Shown here: in pieces, positions 52,171-60,248 of the stretch
Layout of the letters: every line of letters begins with the position of its first letter
Position numbering within the stretch: the stretch's first letter is position 1
Source: an uncultured Litoreibacter sp.
Lineage (GTDB): Bacteria; Pseudomonadota; Alphaproteobacteria; Rhodobacterales; Rhodobacteraceae
Direction: 5' to 3'
Assembly (NCBI GenBank): GCA_947492995.1
Contig: CANLOU010000003.1
Coordinates: forward strand, 248,001 to 312,000
Length of the DNA: 64,000 bases
Made by a program: the position numbers and the translations under genes
The notes under the pieces: model-generated
What the model saw: only the letters and a program-made list of their open reading frames with translations
What the model was told of the DNA's origin: nothing
Databases searched by the model: none

Positions 52171-53867
52171 CCTCCAACGTCGCCTATCAAGTCATGTGGA
52201 ACCGGTTGATCTCTATTGTTGAGGAACAGGCGCAGGCGCTGGTGCGGACCGCTTTTTCCACCTCGGTGCGCGAGGCGGGTGACCTGTCCGCGGGTGCCTA
52301 TAATGCCGAAGGGCTGATGATTGCCCAGGCCGTCACCGGTACGCCCGGCCATGTCAACGCCATGGCGGATGCCGTCGCGCATTTCATCCGCCGCATCGGG
52401 CGCGACAACATCGCTGAAGGCGACATCTATATTACCAACGACCCGTGGGAAGGCACTGGCCACCTGCATGACATCACCATGGTGACGCCGTCCTTCCACA
52501 AGGGCAGTCATGTCGGCTTCTTCGCCTGCACCGCTCATATCGTTGATATTGGCGGGCGCGGGTTTGGGGCGGATGCCGCCAGCGTCTATGAAGAAGGGCT
52601 GTATATCCCGATCATGAAATTCGCCGCCAAAGGCGAGGTGGATCACACCCTCATCCGCATCGTGCGCGGCAATGTGCGCGAGCCGGACCAGTTGATTGGC
52701 GACATGTATGCGCTGGCGACCTGTAACGAGATCGGCCACCGGCGTCTGATCGAAATGATGCAGGAATTCGGCCTTGCCGACCTGAATGGCATCGCGGATT
52801 TCATCCTCGACAATTCCCGCCGCGCGACGCTTGAACGTATCGCGGCGCTGCCCCAAACCAGTGCCGAGGGGGAGATGACCGTCGACGGCTTCTCCGCCCC
52901 GATCACGCTGAAGGTCAAGCTGACCATCGAGCCTGACCGCATTCTGTCGGATTTTGCGGGGACATCGGGCACCGATAAGAAAGGCATCAACTGCCCGCTG
53001 GTCTACACCAAGGCCTATGCCTGCTACGCGCTGAAAGTGGCCATCGCGCCCGAGATCCCGAACAACGCGGCCTCCCTTGCGCCGTTCGAGATCGCAGCCC
53101 CCGAGGGCACGATCGTCAACGCGGTGCACCCCGCGCCAGTCGCGCTTAGGCATATCGTGGGGCATTTCGTGCCTGATGCGGTGTTTAACGCGTTCGACAA
53201 GATCGTCCCCGGGCTGGTTCCAGCCGAAGGGGCAGGGTGTCTTTGCAATTTCCAGACGTCGCTGCGCCCGCGCACGGATGCGCCTGCGCCCGCTGATGCG
53301 GTCCGCTCTGAGGTTTTGACGTTCAATTCAGGCGGCTCCGGCGCGCGGCCAGACCATGACGGGCTGAATGCCACGGCCTTCCCGTCGGGCGTCATGACCA
53401 TGCCTATCGAGGCGACAGAACATGCGGGTCCCGTCATCATCTGGCGCAAGGAGCTGCGCCCGGATTCGGGTGGTGCTGGCAAAACCCGCGGTGGCTTGGG
53501 CCAGTATATGGAGGTCGGCGCGCGCGAGGGGCATGAGTTCGACATTCAGGCGATGTTCGACCGTGTCGATCACCCCGCGCTGGGGCGCAGGGGCGGCGGC
53601 GCTGGCGCACCCACCACGATTGTGATGGATGACGGGTCCAAGATGAACGGCAAGGGCAAGCAATTTGTGCCGCATGGCCGCAAGGTCGTCATGGCCTTTC
53701 CCGGCGGCGCGGGCTACGGCGCGGCGGCTGACCGGGACCCCGCCTTGGTCAAGCGCGATCTGGCGCGGGGCTACATCTCTGCCCAAACTGCCGCCGAGGT
53801 CTACGGGCTGTCGGCAAGCGACATTGCGCAGGTGGAGGACGGGGTCGCCAAAGGGCGGGCCGACTAA
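52167..53867 (+). CDS. hyuB: Hydantoinase/oxoprolinase family protein, subunit B
   Basis: Catalytic partner of HyuA, 566 residues. It has the family N-terminus YQVMWNRLISIVEEQAQALVRTAFSTSVREAGDLSAG (core RTAFSTSVREAGDLS), NDPWEGTGHLHDITMVTP, CTAHIVDIGGRGFG, and the C-terminal KELRPDSGGAGKTRGGLGQ and PGGAGYGAAADRD. The final codons and stop form the first unit of a 13-bp tandem repeat that continues into the intergenic DNA. No acetone-carboxylase gamma subunit is present, which favours hydantoinase activity. Confidence 0.9.
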   Translation: MTSNVAYQVMWNRLISIVEEQAQALVRTAFSTSVREAGDLSAGAYNAEGLMIAQAVTGTPGHVNAMADAVAHFIRRIGRDNIAEGDIYITNDPWEGTGHLHDITMVTPSFHKGSHVGFFACTAHIVDIGGRGFGADAASVYEEGLYIPIMKFAAKGEVDHTLIRIVRGNVREPDQLIGDMYALATCNEIGHRRLIEMMQEFGLADLNGIADFILDNSRRATLERIAALPQTSAEGEMTVDGFSAPITLKVKLTIEPDRILSDFAGTSGTDKKGINCPLVYTKAYACYALKVAIAPEIPNNAASLAPFEIAAPEGTIVNAVHPAPVALRHIVGHFVPDAVFNAFDKIVPGLVPAEGAGCLCNFQTSLRPRTDAPAPADAVRSEVLTFNSGGSGARPDHDGLNATAFPSGVMTMPIEATEHAGPVIIWRKELRPDSGGAGKTRGGLGQYMEVGAREGHEFDIQAMFDRVDHPALGRRGGGAGAPTTIVMDDGSKMNGKGKQFVPHGRKVVMAFPGGAGYGAAADRDPALVKRDLARGYISAQTAAEVYGLSASDIAQVEDGVAKGRAD

Positions 53868-53895
53868 ACGGGCCGACTAAATGGGCCGACGAAAC
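53857..53895. repeat. Three tandem 13-bp repeats spanning the hyuB stop
   Basis: GGGCCGACTAAAC (53857-53869), GGGCCGACTAAAT (53870-53882) and GGGCCGACGAAAC (53883-53895). The TAA in the first unit is the hyuB stop. A recent local duplication is the simplest cause. Confidence 0.85.
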
Positions 53896-54094
53896 GGGCA
53901 GCTATCAAACACGCTCTGACGCGGATCGGAAACACGGGCTGCGGATTTCGGCATAGGCGTGAAAATTCCCTTGGCTTTTTCATGACCGCCCCGTGGCGGC
54001 GTGCTACCCTGAGCAAAGGGTCGTTGACCCATGGGAAATTTTGTTTAACCTAAGGAAAACTGGCGGAATCGCCATTGCTCAGGAACGCTGCCTC

Positions 54095-54979
54095 GTGAAA
54101 GACCTCGCCCCCGACCATCGCCTCATCGACGGCAAAGCGGTTGCCGCGCGCATCTTTGCGGCGTGCAAAGCCTACACGGACGCCGCGACAAACATGCCGC
54201 GTCTGGTGTCGATTTCGGTGGGCGACAACCCCGAGGTGGCGGTCTATATGCGCAATCAGGCCCGTGGGGCCGAACGCGCGGGGCTGAGGTTTGACCAGCA
54301 ATACTGGGACGCCGGCATCACGCAGGAGGAGGCCAAGGCCAACATTCAGGCGATGAACGACGACCCCACCGTGCTGGGCATCATCTTGCAGCGCCCGGTG
54401 CCGGACCACATCAACGTCCGGTCCTTGCAGTCGGCCATCCACCCGCTCAAGGATGTGGAGGGGATGAACCCCGCCTCCATCGGCAACATCGTCTATTCCG
54501 ATGTGGCGCTGGCGCCCTGCACGGCCGCCGCCAGCGTCGAGCTGATAAAGGAAACCGGGCTGGACCTCAAAGGCCTCGAGGTCGTGATGATCGGCCATTC
54601 GGAAATTGTCGGCAAACCCGCCGCCATGATGCTGATGGCCGAAGGCGCGACCGTGACCGTGTGCCACCACATGACCCGCTCCGTTGCCATGCATTCGCGC
54701 CGCGCCGATGTGGTGGTGGTGGCGGTCGGCAAGGCGCATTTCATCGGGCCGGACATGATTAAGCCGGGGGCGGCGGTCATCGACATTGGCATCAACCAAA
54801 TCGTCGACGCTGACGGCAACACCAGGATTGTCGGTGACGTTGACACGGATGCCGTGAAGGAGGTCGCGGGCTGGGTCACGCCGGTGCCAGGCGGCGTTGG
54901 GCCGGTGACGGTGGCGCTCTTGATGCGCAACGCGACGGTGGCGCATAAACGGCAGCTTGCTGCGGGATGGGTGAACTAA
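54095..54979 (+). CDS. folD: FolD paralog, methylene-THF dehydrogenase with altered cyclohydrolase site
   Basis: 294-residue relative of the bifunctional methylene-THF dehydrogenase/cyclohydrolase. It keeps the Rossmann part VVMIGHSEIVGKPAAMMLMAEGATVTVCH (core GHSEIVGKP), ADVVVVAVGK and TPVPGGVGPVTVALLM. The folate-site segment reads YMRNQARGAERAG, so the catalytic Lys of the YxxxK motif is Gln at residue 55 (codon 54257-54259), and KDVDG is KDVEG (Glu122, codon 54458-54460); Gln99 is kept. In studied FolD enzymes the Lys is needed for cyclohydrolase but less for dehydrogenase. Start GTG at 54095 with AGGAA upstream. It abuts the GlxA-type regulator and lies near tdm, pointing to one-carbon oxidation from methylated amines. 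Confidence 0.88.
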   Translation: MKDLAPDHRLIDGKAVAARIFAACKAYTDAATNMPRLVSISVGDNPEVAVYMRNQARGAERAGLRFDQQYWDAGITQEEAKANIQAMNDDPTVLGIILQRPVPDHINVRSLQSAIHPLKDVEGMNPASIGNIVYSDVALAPCTAAASVELIKETGLDLKGLEVVMIGHSEIVGKPAAMMLMAEGATVTVCHHMTRSVAMHSRRADVVVVAVGKAHFIGPDMIKPGAAVIDIGINQIVDADGNTRIVGDVDTDAVKEVAGWVTPVPGGVGPVTVALLMRNATVAHKRQLAAGWVN

Positions 54980-56005
54980 ATGGGTATCAATCAGTCCGGC
55001 TTTCAGGCCTTCGCCACGATCGACGCCAAGTCGCCCAGCGATCCGGTGCAACGCACCTTCGAGATCTATGTCGGCAAGGGGTTTTGTGACCTTGAACTTG
55101 CCTCCATCACCCACACGCTGGCCACGGCCAATGACGTGCTGGCGCGCACCGCGTTCCACTGGCGCTTTGTCTCCGAGGGGGCGGGTTATGTGGATGGCGC
55201 GACGGGCATGATCGTGCGGGCCGAGCCTGCCATTCAGGACCATGGCTTTTCGGACATCATGGTGGTGGTCGGCGGCGGGGCCGCCATCAACGCGGACTTC
55301 ATGCGCCGGGCGCGCGCCATGCAGCGCAAGGCGCTGCCCGTGGTGCTGCTGTCCGATGCGGCGACCGCCTATATCAAGACCGCCAAGTCGCCTGCTGGCA
55401 AGGTCACCACCCATTGGCGCGACATCGCGACCTTGGCCGAAACCGGCTATCACCCGAACCTCACCGCGCGGTTCTCGGAAAATTCCGATGGCATCATCAC
55501 CGCCGCAGGCGCGGGCGCCACGTCCGAGCTTATCATCGGCCTCATCGCGCCGCTTCTCGACAGCACGCAGGTGGCCGAGCTTGGCAACCGCCTGCTGCTG
55601 CACACAATCCGCAAATCCGACGCCGAACAGCCCAAGGACATCGCCGACAATGCGGGGCTGTTTGATGCCCATGTCACGCAAGCCATCCGGCTGATGGAGG
55701 ACACCATCGCGGACCCAATGCCCATGGCCGACCTCACCCGCGAGGTGGGGCTGTCCACCCGCCATCTGGAACGCGTCTTCCGCAAAGTGTTCAACGACAC
55801 GCCCGCCAAATTCTACAAACGCCTGCGCACCAAACGCGCCCGCACCATGATCGAGGAAACTCTGATGCCCATGGTCGAGGTCGCGGTGGCCACGGGGTTC
55901 GGGTCCTGCGACACGCTGTCGAAGGCGGTGAAGGATGAATACGGGATGACACCGTCCAAAATGCGGGCACGCAAGAAGATCACGCTTCTCACCTACGAAG
56001 ACTAA
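54980..56005 (+). CDS. GlxA family (DJ-1/PfpI plus AraC) transcriptional regulator
   Basis: 341-residue regulator with an N-terminal class I glutamine-amidotransferase-like sensor domain (about 15-190: FSDIMVVVGGGAAIN, TAAGAGATSELIIGLI) and a C-terminal AraC HTH (DLTREVGLSTRHLERVFRKVFNDTPAKFYKRLR, core EVGLSTRHLERVFRK). Such regulators control glycine betaine, dimethylglycine, carnitine and related methylated-nitrogen pathways in other proteobacteria. It starts at the base after the folD stop, so the two are co-expressed. It probably senses an intermediate of the amine pathway. Confidence 0.88.
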   Translation: MGINQSGFQAFATIDAKSPSDPVQRTFEIYVGKGFCDLELASITHTLATANDVLARTAFHWRFVSEGAGYVDGATGMIVRAEPAIQDHGFSDIMVVVGGGAAINADFMRRARAMQRKALPVVLLSDAATAYIKTAKSPAGKVTTHWRDIATLAETGYHPNLTARFSENSDGIITAAGAGATSELIIGLIAPLLDSTQVAELGNRLLLHTIRKSDAEQPKDIADNAGLFDAHVTQAIRLMEDTIADPMPMADLTREVGLSTRHLERVFRKVFNDTPAKFYKRLRTKRARTMIEETLMPMVEVAVATGFGSCDTLSKAVKDEYGMTPSKMRARKKITLLTYED

Positions 56006-56014
56006 AGGCGCGGA

Positions 56015-56860
56015 TTAGGTCGCCAAATACCCGATCGCGGCAAAGGCCAGCAGGCAGCCGCCCCATTGCAACGCGGTCATGCGTTCTTTCAGGAACGCCC
56101 AGGCCATGACGATGGTCAGCAGCCCGAAGACGGAAGACGCCACAGCCGCATATTGCGCGTCCGGCAAGCCTCCGGCGGACAAAACGCAGATCAATGCAAT
56201 GCCGTCCATCGCTCCCATCACCGCCAAAACCGGCAGCGCGGTTTTGCCCGGCCAATAGGGCAGGGATTTGGCCGCGATCACGCCCAGCAGCAGCACAATG
56301 GCAGCCAGTCGGGTAATCATCACAATCGGCAGGTCATGGGACATGCCCGCCGCCAACTGCCCGATGGCGAAGGTCCCCGCAAAGCCCACCGCAGCGATCA
56401 CCGCGTAAAAGATGGTGCGCCCTTTGGGCGGAACCTCTCCATCGCTGTCATCGGATAGTGCAGCGACAATCGAGACGCCCGCGATGATGGCCAGCACCGC
56501 CAGCCATTCCAGCAGCGACACGGCGGTGCCGTTCAATGCGGCCCAGGCCACTGACAGGATCGGGTAGCTGGCGATGATGGGCGAGACCAGCCGCACCGGC
56601 CCGCGCTGGAACGCGCCATAAAGCCCAAGGCTTGCGACCAAAAAGAACACACCTGACAGCGCCGCATAGCCCGCAGCCGAGGCCGAGACAGGGGTGAATG
56701 TGCCGGTGGCGGCCATGATGACGGCCTGAAACACCGACCCGGCAACAAGCACCGCTAATAGCGACGCCATCAGCGGCGTGTTTTGGCTGACCTTGCGCAC
56801 CAGAATATCGTGCAAGCCCCACGCAAAAGCGGCGATCAGGCCAAGGGTTAACGCGCCCAT
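56015..56860 (-). CDS. EamA/DMT family transporter
   Basis: 281-residue inner-membrane protein of the drug/metabolite transporter superfamily, with ten hydrophobic segments arranged as two EamA repeats (about 1-135 and 150-281). The second ends SSVFGLLTIVMAWAFLKERMTALQWGGCLLAFAAIGYL (core FLKERMTALQWGG), the typical EamA end. It converges with the regulator gene (9-bp gap) and diverges from tdm. It may export or import a small metabolite such as an amine; no substrate can be read. Confidence 0.87.
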   Translation of the reverse strand: MGALTLGLIAAFAWGLHDILVRKVSQNTPLMASLLAVLVAGSVFQAVIMAATGTFTPVSASAAGYAALSGVFFLVASLGLYGAFQRGPVRLVSPIIASYPILSVAWAALNGTAVSLLEWLAVLAIIAGVSIVAALSDDSDGEVPPKGRTIFYAVIAAVGFAGTFAIGQLAAGMSHDLPIVMITRLAAIVLLLGVIAAKSLPYWPGKTALPVLAVMGAMDGIALICVLSAGGLPDAQYAAVASSVFGLLTIVMAWAFLKERMTALQWGGCLLAFAAIGYLAT

Positions 56861-56962
56861 TGCAGGCTCCGGGCCAAGGGCGCTGAAAAAGTCATGTTAG
56901 GCTACCTGCATGCTTGCGAGACTCAGAACGCCTCGTTATTCTTATTGTTAAAGTTTTATTCC

Positions 56963-56979
56963 GCTCATGCAACATGAGC
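56963..56979 (+). promoter_or_regulatory. Inverted repeat in the tdm leader
   Basis: GCTCATG-CAA-CATGAGC, 7-bp perfect arms, ends 17 bp before the tdm ATG and just before its GGGAGGA ribosome-binding site. It may be an operator (GlxA-type regulator) or an RNA hairpin affecting tdm translation. Confidence 0.5.
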
Positions 56980-56996
56980 ATGGGAGGAATGACAAC

Positions 56997-59369
56997 ATGC
57001 TCGACGATCTCTACCCCAAGGTCCAGCCCGGTCCGCCGCGCCCCAGCGAGATTATTCAGCCGCGCGTGTTCTCCATGCCACCGGGCACGGAACGCTATGT
57101 GGTCGAAGGCTCCGGCGCGGTGCTGATCCCCGTCGAGGCGGGCGACCAGATCACCATCATCAATGACGAGGGCGGGCAGGTGGCCGAAATCGTGGCCGCC
57201 GACGCCAAGGGCCGGGTTGACCTCGGCATCCTCGGGGCCACGCCCAACGCCAAACCCAACGGCCTGCAGGCGCTGCTCACCGGCTCCGACCAATCCCTGC
57301 GTGGGTTTCGCATGGGGTTGGACGCCCGCAAGATCGACCTCGCCAATGCGGACGCTTTGCGCATGTTTGACGCAGGCACCCGCGCTAAGGTCGAAGAAAC
57401 ACTGCGCGCCACCCGCGACGGCGTCGTCATCATCGCGGCGCCCGGCGAGGCGATGGATATCGAGGCGCAAAACACGACCACGCCGCTGGTGGCCATGCTC
57501 AAACGCGCCACCATCAAGTCCCACGTCAAGTTCGAGCTGCCCGACCCGTTAGCCGACATCCAGGACGACATTCGGGTCCATTCCGCGACGGCGGAATCCT
57601 TCTTCGTCAAGGCGGGCGACTACATCCAGATCATCGACGTCGATGGCCGCCAATGCACGGATTTCGAATGCTTCTCCGCCCGCAAGCTGGACAAGGGGAT
57701 CGAGCACGCTTTGGACGTCACCACGACCCGCACGCTCATGGGCCACGCCTACCCGATGCCCGGCCTGCACGCGAAATACTACGATCAGGAAATGCTGCCC
57801 TTGGTCGAGGTGGTGCAGGACACCTGCGGGCGGCACGACGCCTTCGCGCTGGCATGCTCCGCCAAATACTACGACGACATCGGCTACCCCGGCCACGCCA
57901 ACTGCTCCGAAAACTTCAACACCGCGCTGTCGAAATTCAACGTCACGGCGCGGCCCGGCTGGATGGCGATCAACTTCTTCTTCAACACCTTCCTCGACGA
58001 GCACGGCGTGATGTATTCCGACGAGCCGTGGTCGCGCCCCGGCGACTACGTGCTGCTGCGCGCGCTCACCGACATCGTCTGCGTCAGCTCTGCCTGCCCC
58101 GATGACACCACGGCGGCCAATGGCTGGAACCCCACCGACATTCACGTCCGCACCTATTCGGGCGTCGAAAAATTCCAACGCAGCGTCGCCTACCGACCCA
58201 CCCCAGATGCGGACCCCAAGATGACCAAGCAAACCGGCTTCCACGACAGCTTCGCCAAGCACACCCGCAACTTCATCGAATATAATGGCTACTGGCTGGC
58301 CAATTGCTTCGCCGAGGCGGGCCCCATCGCAGAATACCACGCCTGCCGCGAGGCCGCCGTCATCATGGACCTCTCGCCGCTGCGCAAGTTCGAGATCACC
58401 GGCCCCGACGCCGAGGCGCTGTGCCAATACGTCTTCACCCGCAACATGAAAACGCTGGCCGTGGGCGGCGTCGTCTACACCGCCATGTGCTATGAACACG
58501 GCGGCATGATCGACGACGGCACCGTGTTCCGCCTTGGTCAGGACAATTTCCGCTGGATCGGCGGCAATGACTATGGGGGCGAATGGATACGGGAGCAGGC
58601 CGAAAAGCTGGGCCTCAAGGTGCTGATCCGCTCCTCCACCGATCAGCTGCACAATGTCGCGGTGCAGGGCCCCAACTCCCGCGAATTGCTGAAATCCATC
58701 ACATGGACCGCGCCGCACAATCCCGAATTTGACCAGCTTGGCTGGTTCCGCCACACGCCCGCCCGCCTGCACAATGAAAGCGGCACGCCTTTCGTGCTGT
58801 CGCGCACCGGCTATACCGGCGAGCTGGGCTACGAGGTCATGTGCCACCCCAAACACTGCGCGGAAATCTTCGACGCCATCTGGGCCGCGGGGCAGGAATA
58901 TGGCCTGAAACCCATGGGGCTGGAGGCTCTTGATCTGGTCCGGATCGAGGCCGGACTGATCTTCGCAGGCTACGATTTCTCCGATCAAACCGACCCGTTC
59001 GAGGCGGGCATCGGCTTCACCGTGCCGCTCAAATCCAAGCCCGACGACTTCATTGGCCGCGACGCCCTGATCCGCCGCAAGGAACACCCGCAGCGCAAAC
59101 TCGTCGGGCTGGACATCGACAGTCAGGTGCAGGTCGATCACGGCGACTGCATCCATATCGGCCGCGCCCAAATTGGCGAGGTCACCTCCGCCATGCGCTC
59201 CCCGCTTCTGGGCAAAAACATCGCCATGGCCCGCATCGACGTGGCCCATGCTGAGGCCGGAACCCAAATTGAGATCGGCAAATTGGACGGCCATCAAAAG
59301 CGCCTGCCTGCCACCATCCGCCCCGACCTCGCCGCGTTTGATCCGACCAAATCGCGCCCTAGATCGTAG
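56997..59369 (+). CDS. tdm: Trimethylamine N-oxide demethylase (DUF1989-GcvT fusion)
   Basis: Splits TMAO into dimethylamine and formaldehyde, with the C-terminal half passing the carbon to tetrahydrofolate. The 790-residue protein joins a DUF1989 domain (about 20-390) with the Cys/His-rich segment DTCGRHDAFALACSAKYYDDIGYPGHANCSENF (core CGRHDAFALAC, GHANCSENF), thought to hold the metal, to a GcvT-like aminomethyltransferase domain (about 415-790: EAAVIMDLSPLRKFEITGPDAE, core MDLSPLRKFEI; RTGYTGELGYEV). This fusion is the known Tdm layout. ATG at 56997 has GGGAGGA upstream. It is directly followed by a truncated globin gene. Confidence 0.9.
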   Translation: MLDDLYPKVQPGPPRPSEIIQPRVFSMPPGTERYVVEGSGAVLIPVEAGDQITIINDEGGQVAEIVAADAKGRVDLGILGATPNAKPNGLQALLTGSDQSLRGFRMGLDARKIDLANADALRMFDAGTRAKVEETLRATRDGVVIIAAPGEAMDIEAQNTTTPLVAMLKRATIKSHVKFELPDPLADIQDDIRVHSATAESFFVKAGDYIQIIDVDGRQCTDFECFSARKLDKGIEHALDVTTTRTLMGHAYPMPGLHAKYYDQEMLPLVEVVQDTCGRHDAFALACSAKYYDDIGYPGHANCSENFNTALSKFNVTARPGWMAINFFFNTFLDEHGVMYSDEPWSRPGDYVLLRALTDIVCVSSACPDDTTAANGWNPTDIHVRTYSGVEKFQRSVAYRPTPDADPKMTKQTGFHDSFAKHTRNFIEYNGYWLANCFAEAGPIAEYHACREAAVIMDLSPLRKFEITGPDAEALCQYVFTRNMKTLAVGGVVYTAMCYEHGGMIDDGTVFRLGQDNFRWIGGNDYGGEWIREQAEKLGLKVLIRSSTDQLHNVAVQGPNSRELLKSITWTAPHNPEFDQLGWFRHTPARLHNESGTPFVLSRTGYTGELGYEVMCHPKHCAEIFDAIWAAGQEYGLKPMGLEALDLVRIEAGLIFAGYDFSDQTDPFEAGIGFTVPLKSKPDDFIGRDALIRRKEHPQRKLVGLDIDSQVQVDHGDCIHIGRAQIGEVTSAMRSPLLGKNIAMARIDVAHAEAGTQIEIGKLDGHQKRLPATIRPDLAAFDPTKSRPRS

Positions 59370-59372
59370 GCC

Positions 59373-59768
59373 ATGGCTGAGACCGTGCTTGACCAGATCG
59401 GCGGCGAATACGCGCTGCGCGAATTGGTGGAGCATTTTTACGATCTTGTCGAAACATTGCCGGAGGGCAAACAAATCCTGTCGCTGCACCTGCAAAACCA
59501 CGGGCTTGGCCACACGCGGATGGAGCAGTTCAACTTCCTCTCCGGCTTCATGGGCGGGCGGCAATATTACATGGAAAAGCACCGGCATATGAACGTCAAA
59601 GAAATCCATGCCCATGTGCCGATCCGTATGGAAGATGCAGAAAACTGGCTCAAAATTATGGATCAAACCTTGGCTGATCTGCGCCATGACGGCCCCCATA
59701 TCGACCGGCTCCGCGCCACGCTGCGCCGGGTCGCGATGATCCTCGTCAATGACGGGCAGGTGGCATGA
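59373..59768 (+). CDS. Group II truncated haemoglobin
   Basis: 131-residue globin. Aligning by eye to GlbO-type proteins, it has the B10 Tyr in VEHFYDLVETLP, FLSGFMGGRQYYMEKHRH, the proximal His in KEIHAHVPIRMEDA near residue 79, and the G8 Trp in AENWLKIM, so haem and distal ligand network look intact. Group II members bind O2 and NO. It starts 3 bp after tdm and overlaps the next gene by four bases, so it is almost certainly in the tdm transcript. The link to TMAO breakdown is unexplained. Confidence 0.87.
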   Translation: MAETVLDQIGGEYALRELVEHFYDLVETLPEGKQILSLHLQNHGLGHTRMEQFNFLSGFMGGRQYYMEKHRHMNVKEIHAHVPIRMEDAENWLKIMDQTLADLRHDGPHIDRLRATLRRVAMILVNDGQVA

Positions 59769-59980
59769 CCCAAGACCACCCCCTCAGCGACGCGCATCGC
59801 AGCGAGATCATCCAGATGGCGTTGTCCGACCATGTCAGTTTCGCCGATATCGAAGCCCAATACGGTCTTAAGGAAAAGAAGGTCAAAGCCCTGATGCGCG
59901 ACAGCCTGAAACCCGGCAGCTACAAAGCGTGGCGCAAACGCGTGCGCGACTTCGGCACCCGGCGTGCCAGCTACAAATGA
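59765..59980 (+). CDS. TIGR03643/DUF2805-type small protein
   Basis: 71-residue basic protein with the layout of the TIGR03643 family: LSDAHRSEIIQMALSDHVSFADIEAQYGLKEKKVKALMR (core IIQMALSDHVSFADIEAQYGL) and a C-terminal GSYKAWRKRVRDFGTRRASYK (core YKAWRKRVRDFGTR). It looks helix-turn-helix-like and might bind nucleic acid; no function is known. Its ATG overlaps the globin stop as ATGA. A role beside tdm is not established. Confidence 0.78.
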   Translation: MTQDHPLSDAHRSEIIQMALSDHVSFADIEAQYGLKEKKVKALMRDSLKPGSYKAWRKRVRDFGTRRASYK

Positions 59981-60097
59981 GCGGCAGCGTCACAGACCCT
60001 ATGCGCAGCAGCAACACGTGTTGCGCTCCCCACATGTTTGCAAGTGGACCCGCTGACAAAACAAGCACCCGAATGGTGCAAACCCTTGCACGGCGCC

Positions 60098-60240
60098 TCA
60101 GATCAACAAGCCCGGATCAAGAAGCTAGGGTCAAGAAGCCCGGATCAACAACCTCAGATCAATAAGCCCAGATCAATAAGCCCCAGATCAAAACGCCCGG
60201 ATCAATAAGCCAAGCTCAATAAACCCCATGCCAATAAGGA
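60098..60240. repeat. Degenerate tandem repeat, about ten units of GGATCAATAAGCC
   Basis: Units of 13-15 bp such as CAGATCAACAAGCC, CGGATCAAGAAGC, CGGATCAACAACC, CAGATCAATAAGCCC and CGGATCAATAAGCC run without a break from 60098 to 60240. It ends at the ribosome-binding site of the next gene. It contains many TAA triplets, so it is not coding in at least some frames. Confidence 0.85.
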
Positions 60241-60248
60241 CACCACCC

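Noticed and set aside
54050-55765. 571-codon open frame antisense to folD and the GlxA-type regulator
   Set aside because: His/Arg/Gly-rich composition typical of GC-rich shadows; both sense genes have intact motifs.
57549-59699. 716-codon open frame antisense to tdm and the globin gene
   Set aside because: The sense strand encodes clear DUF1989, GcvT and globin motifs; the antisense product is low-complexity and has no ribosome-binding site.
60098-60240. CRISPR array
   Set aside because: Units are contiguous and degenerate, without spacers, and no cas gene is present.
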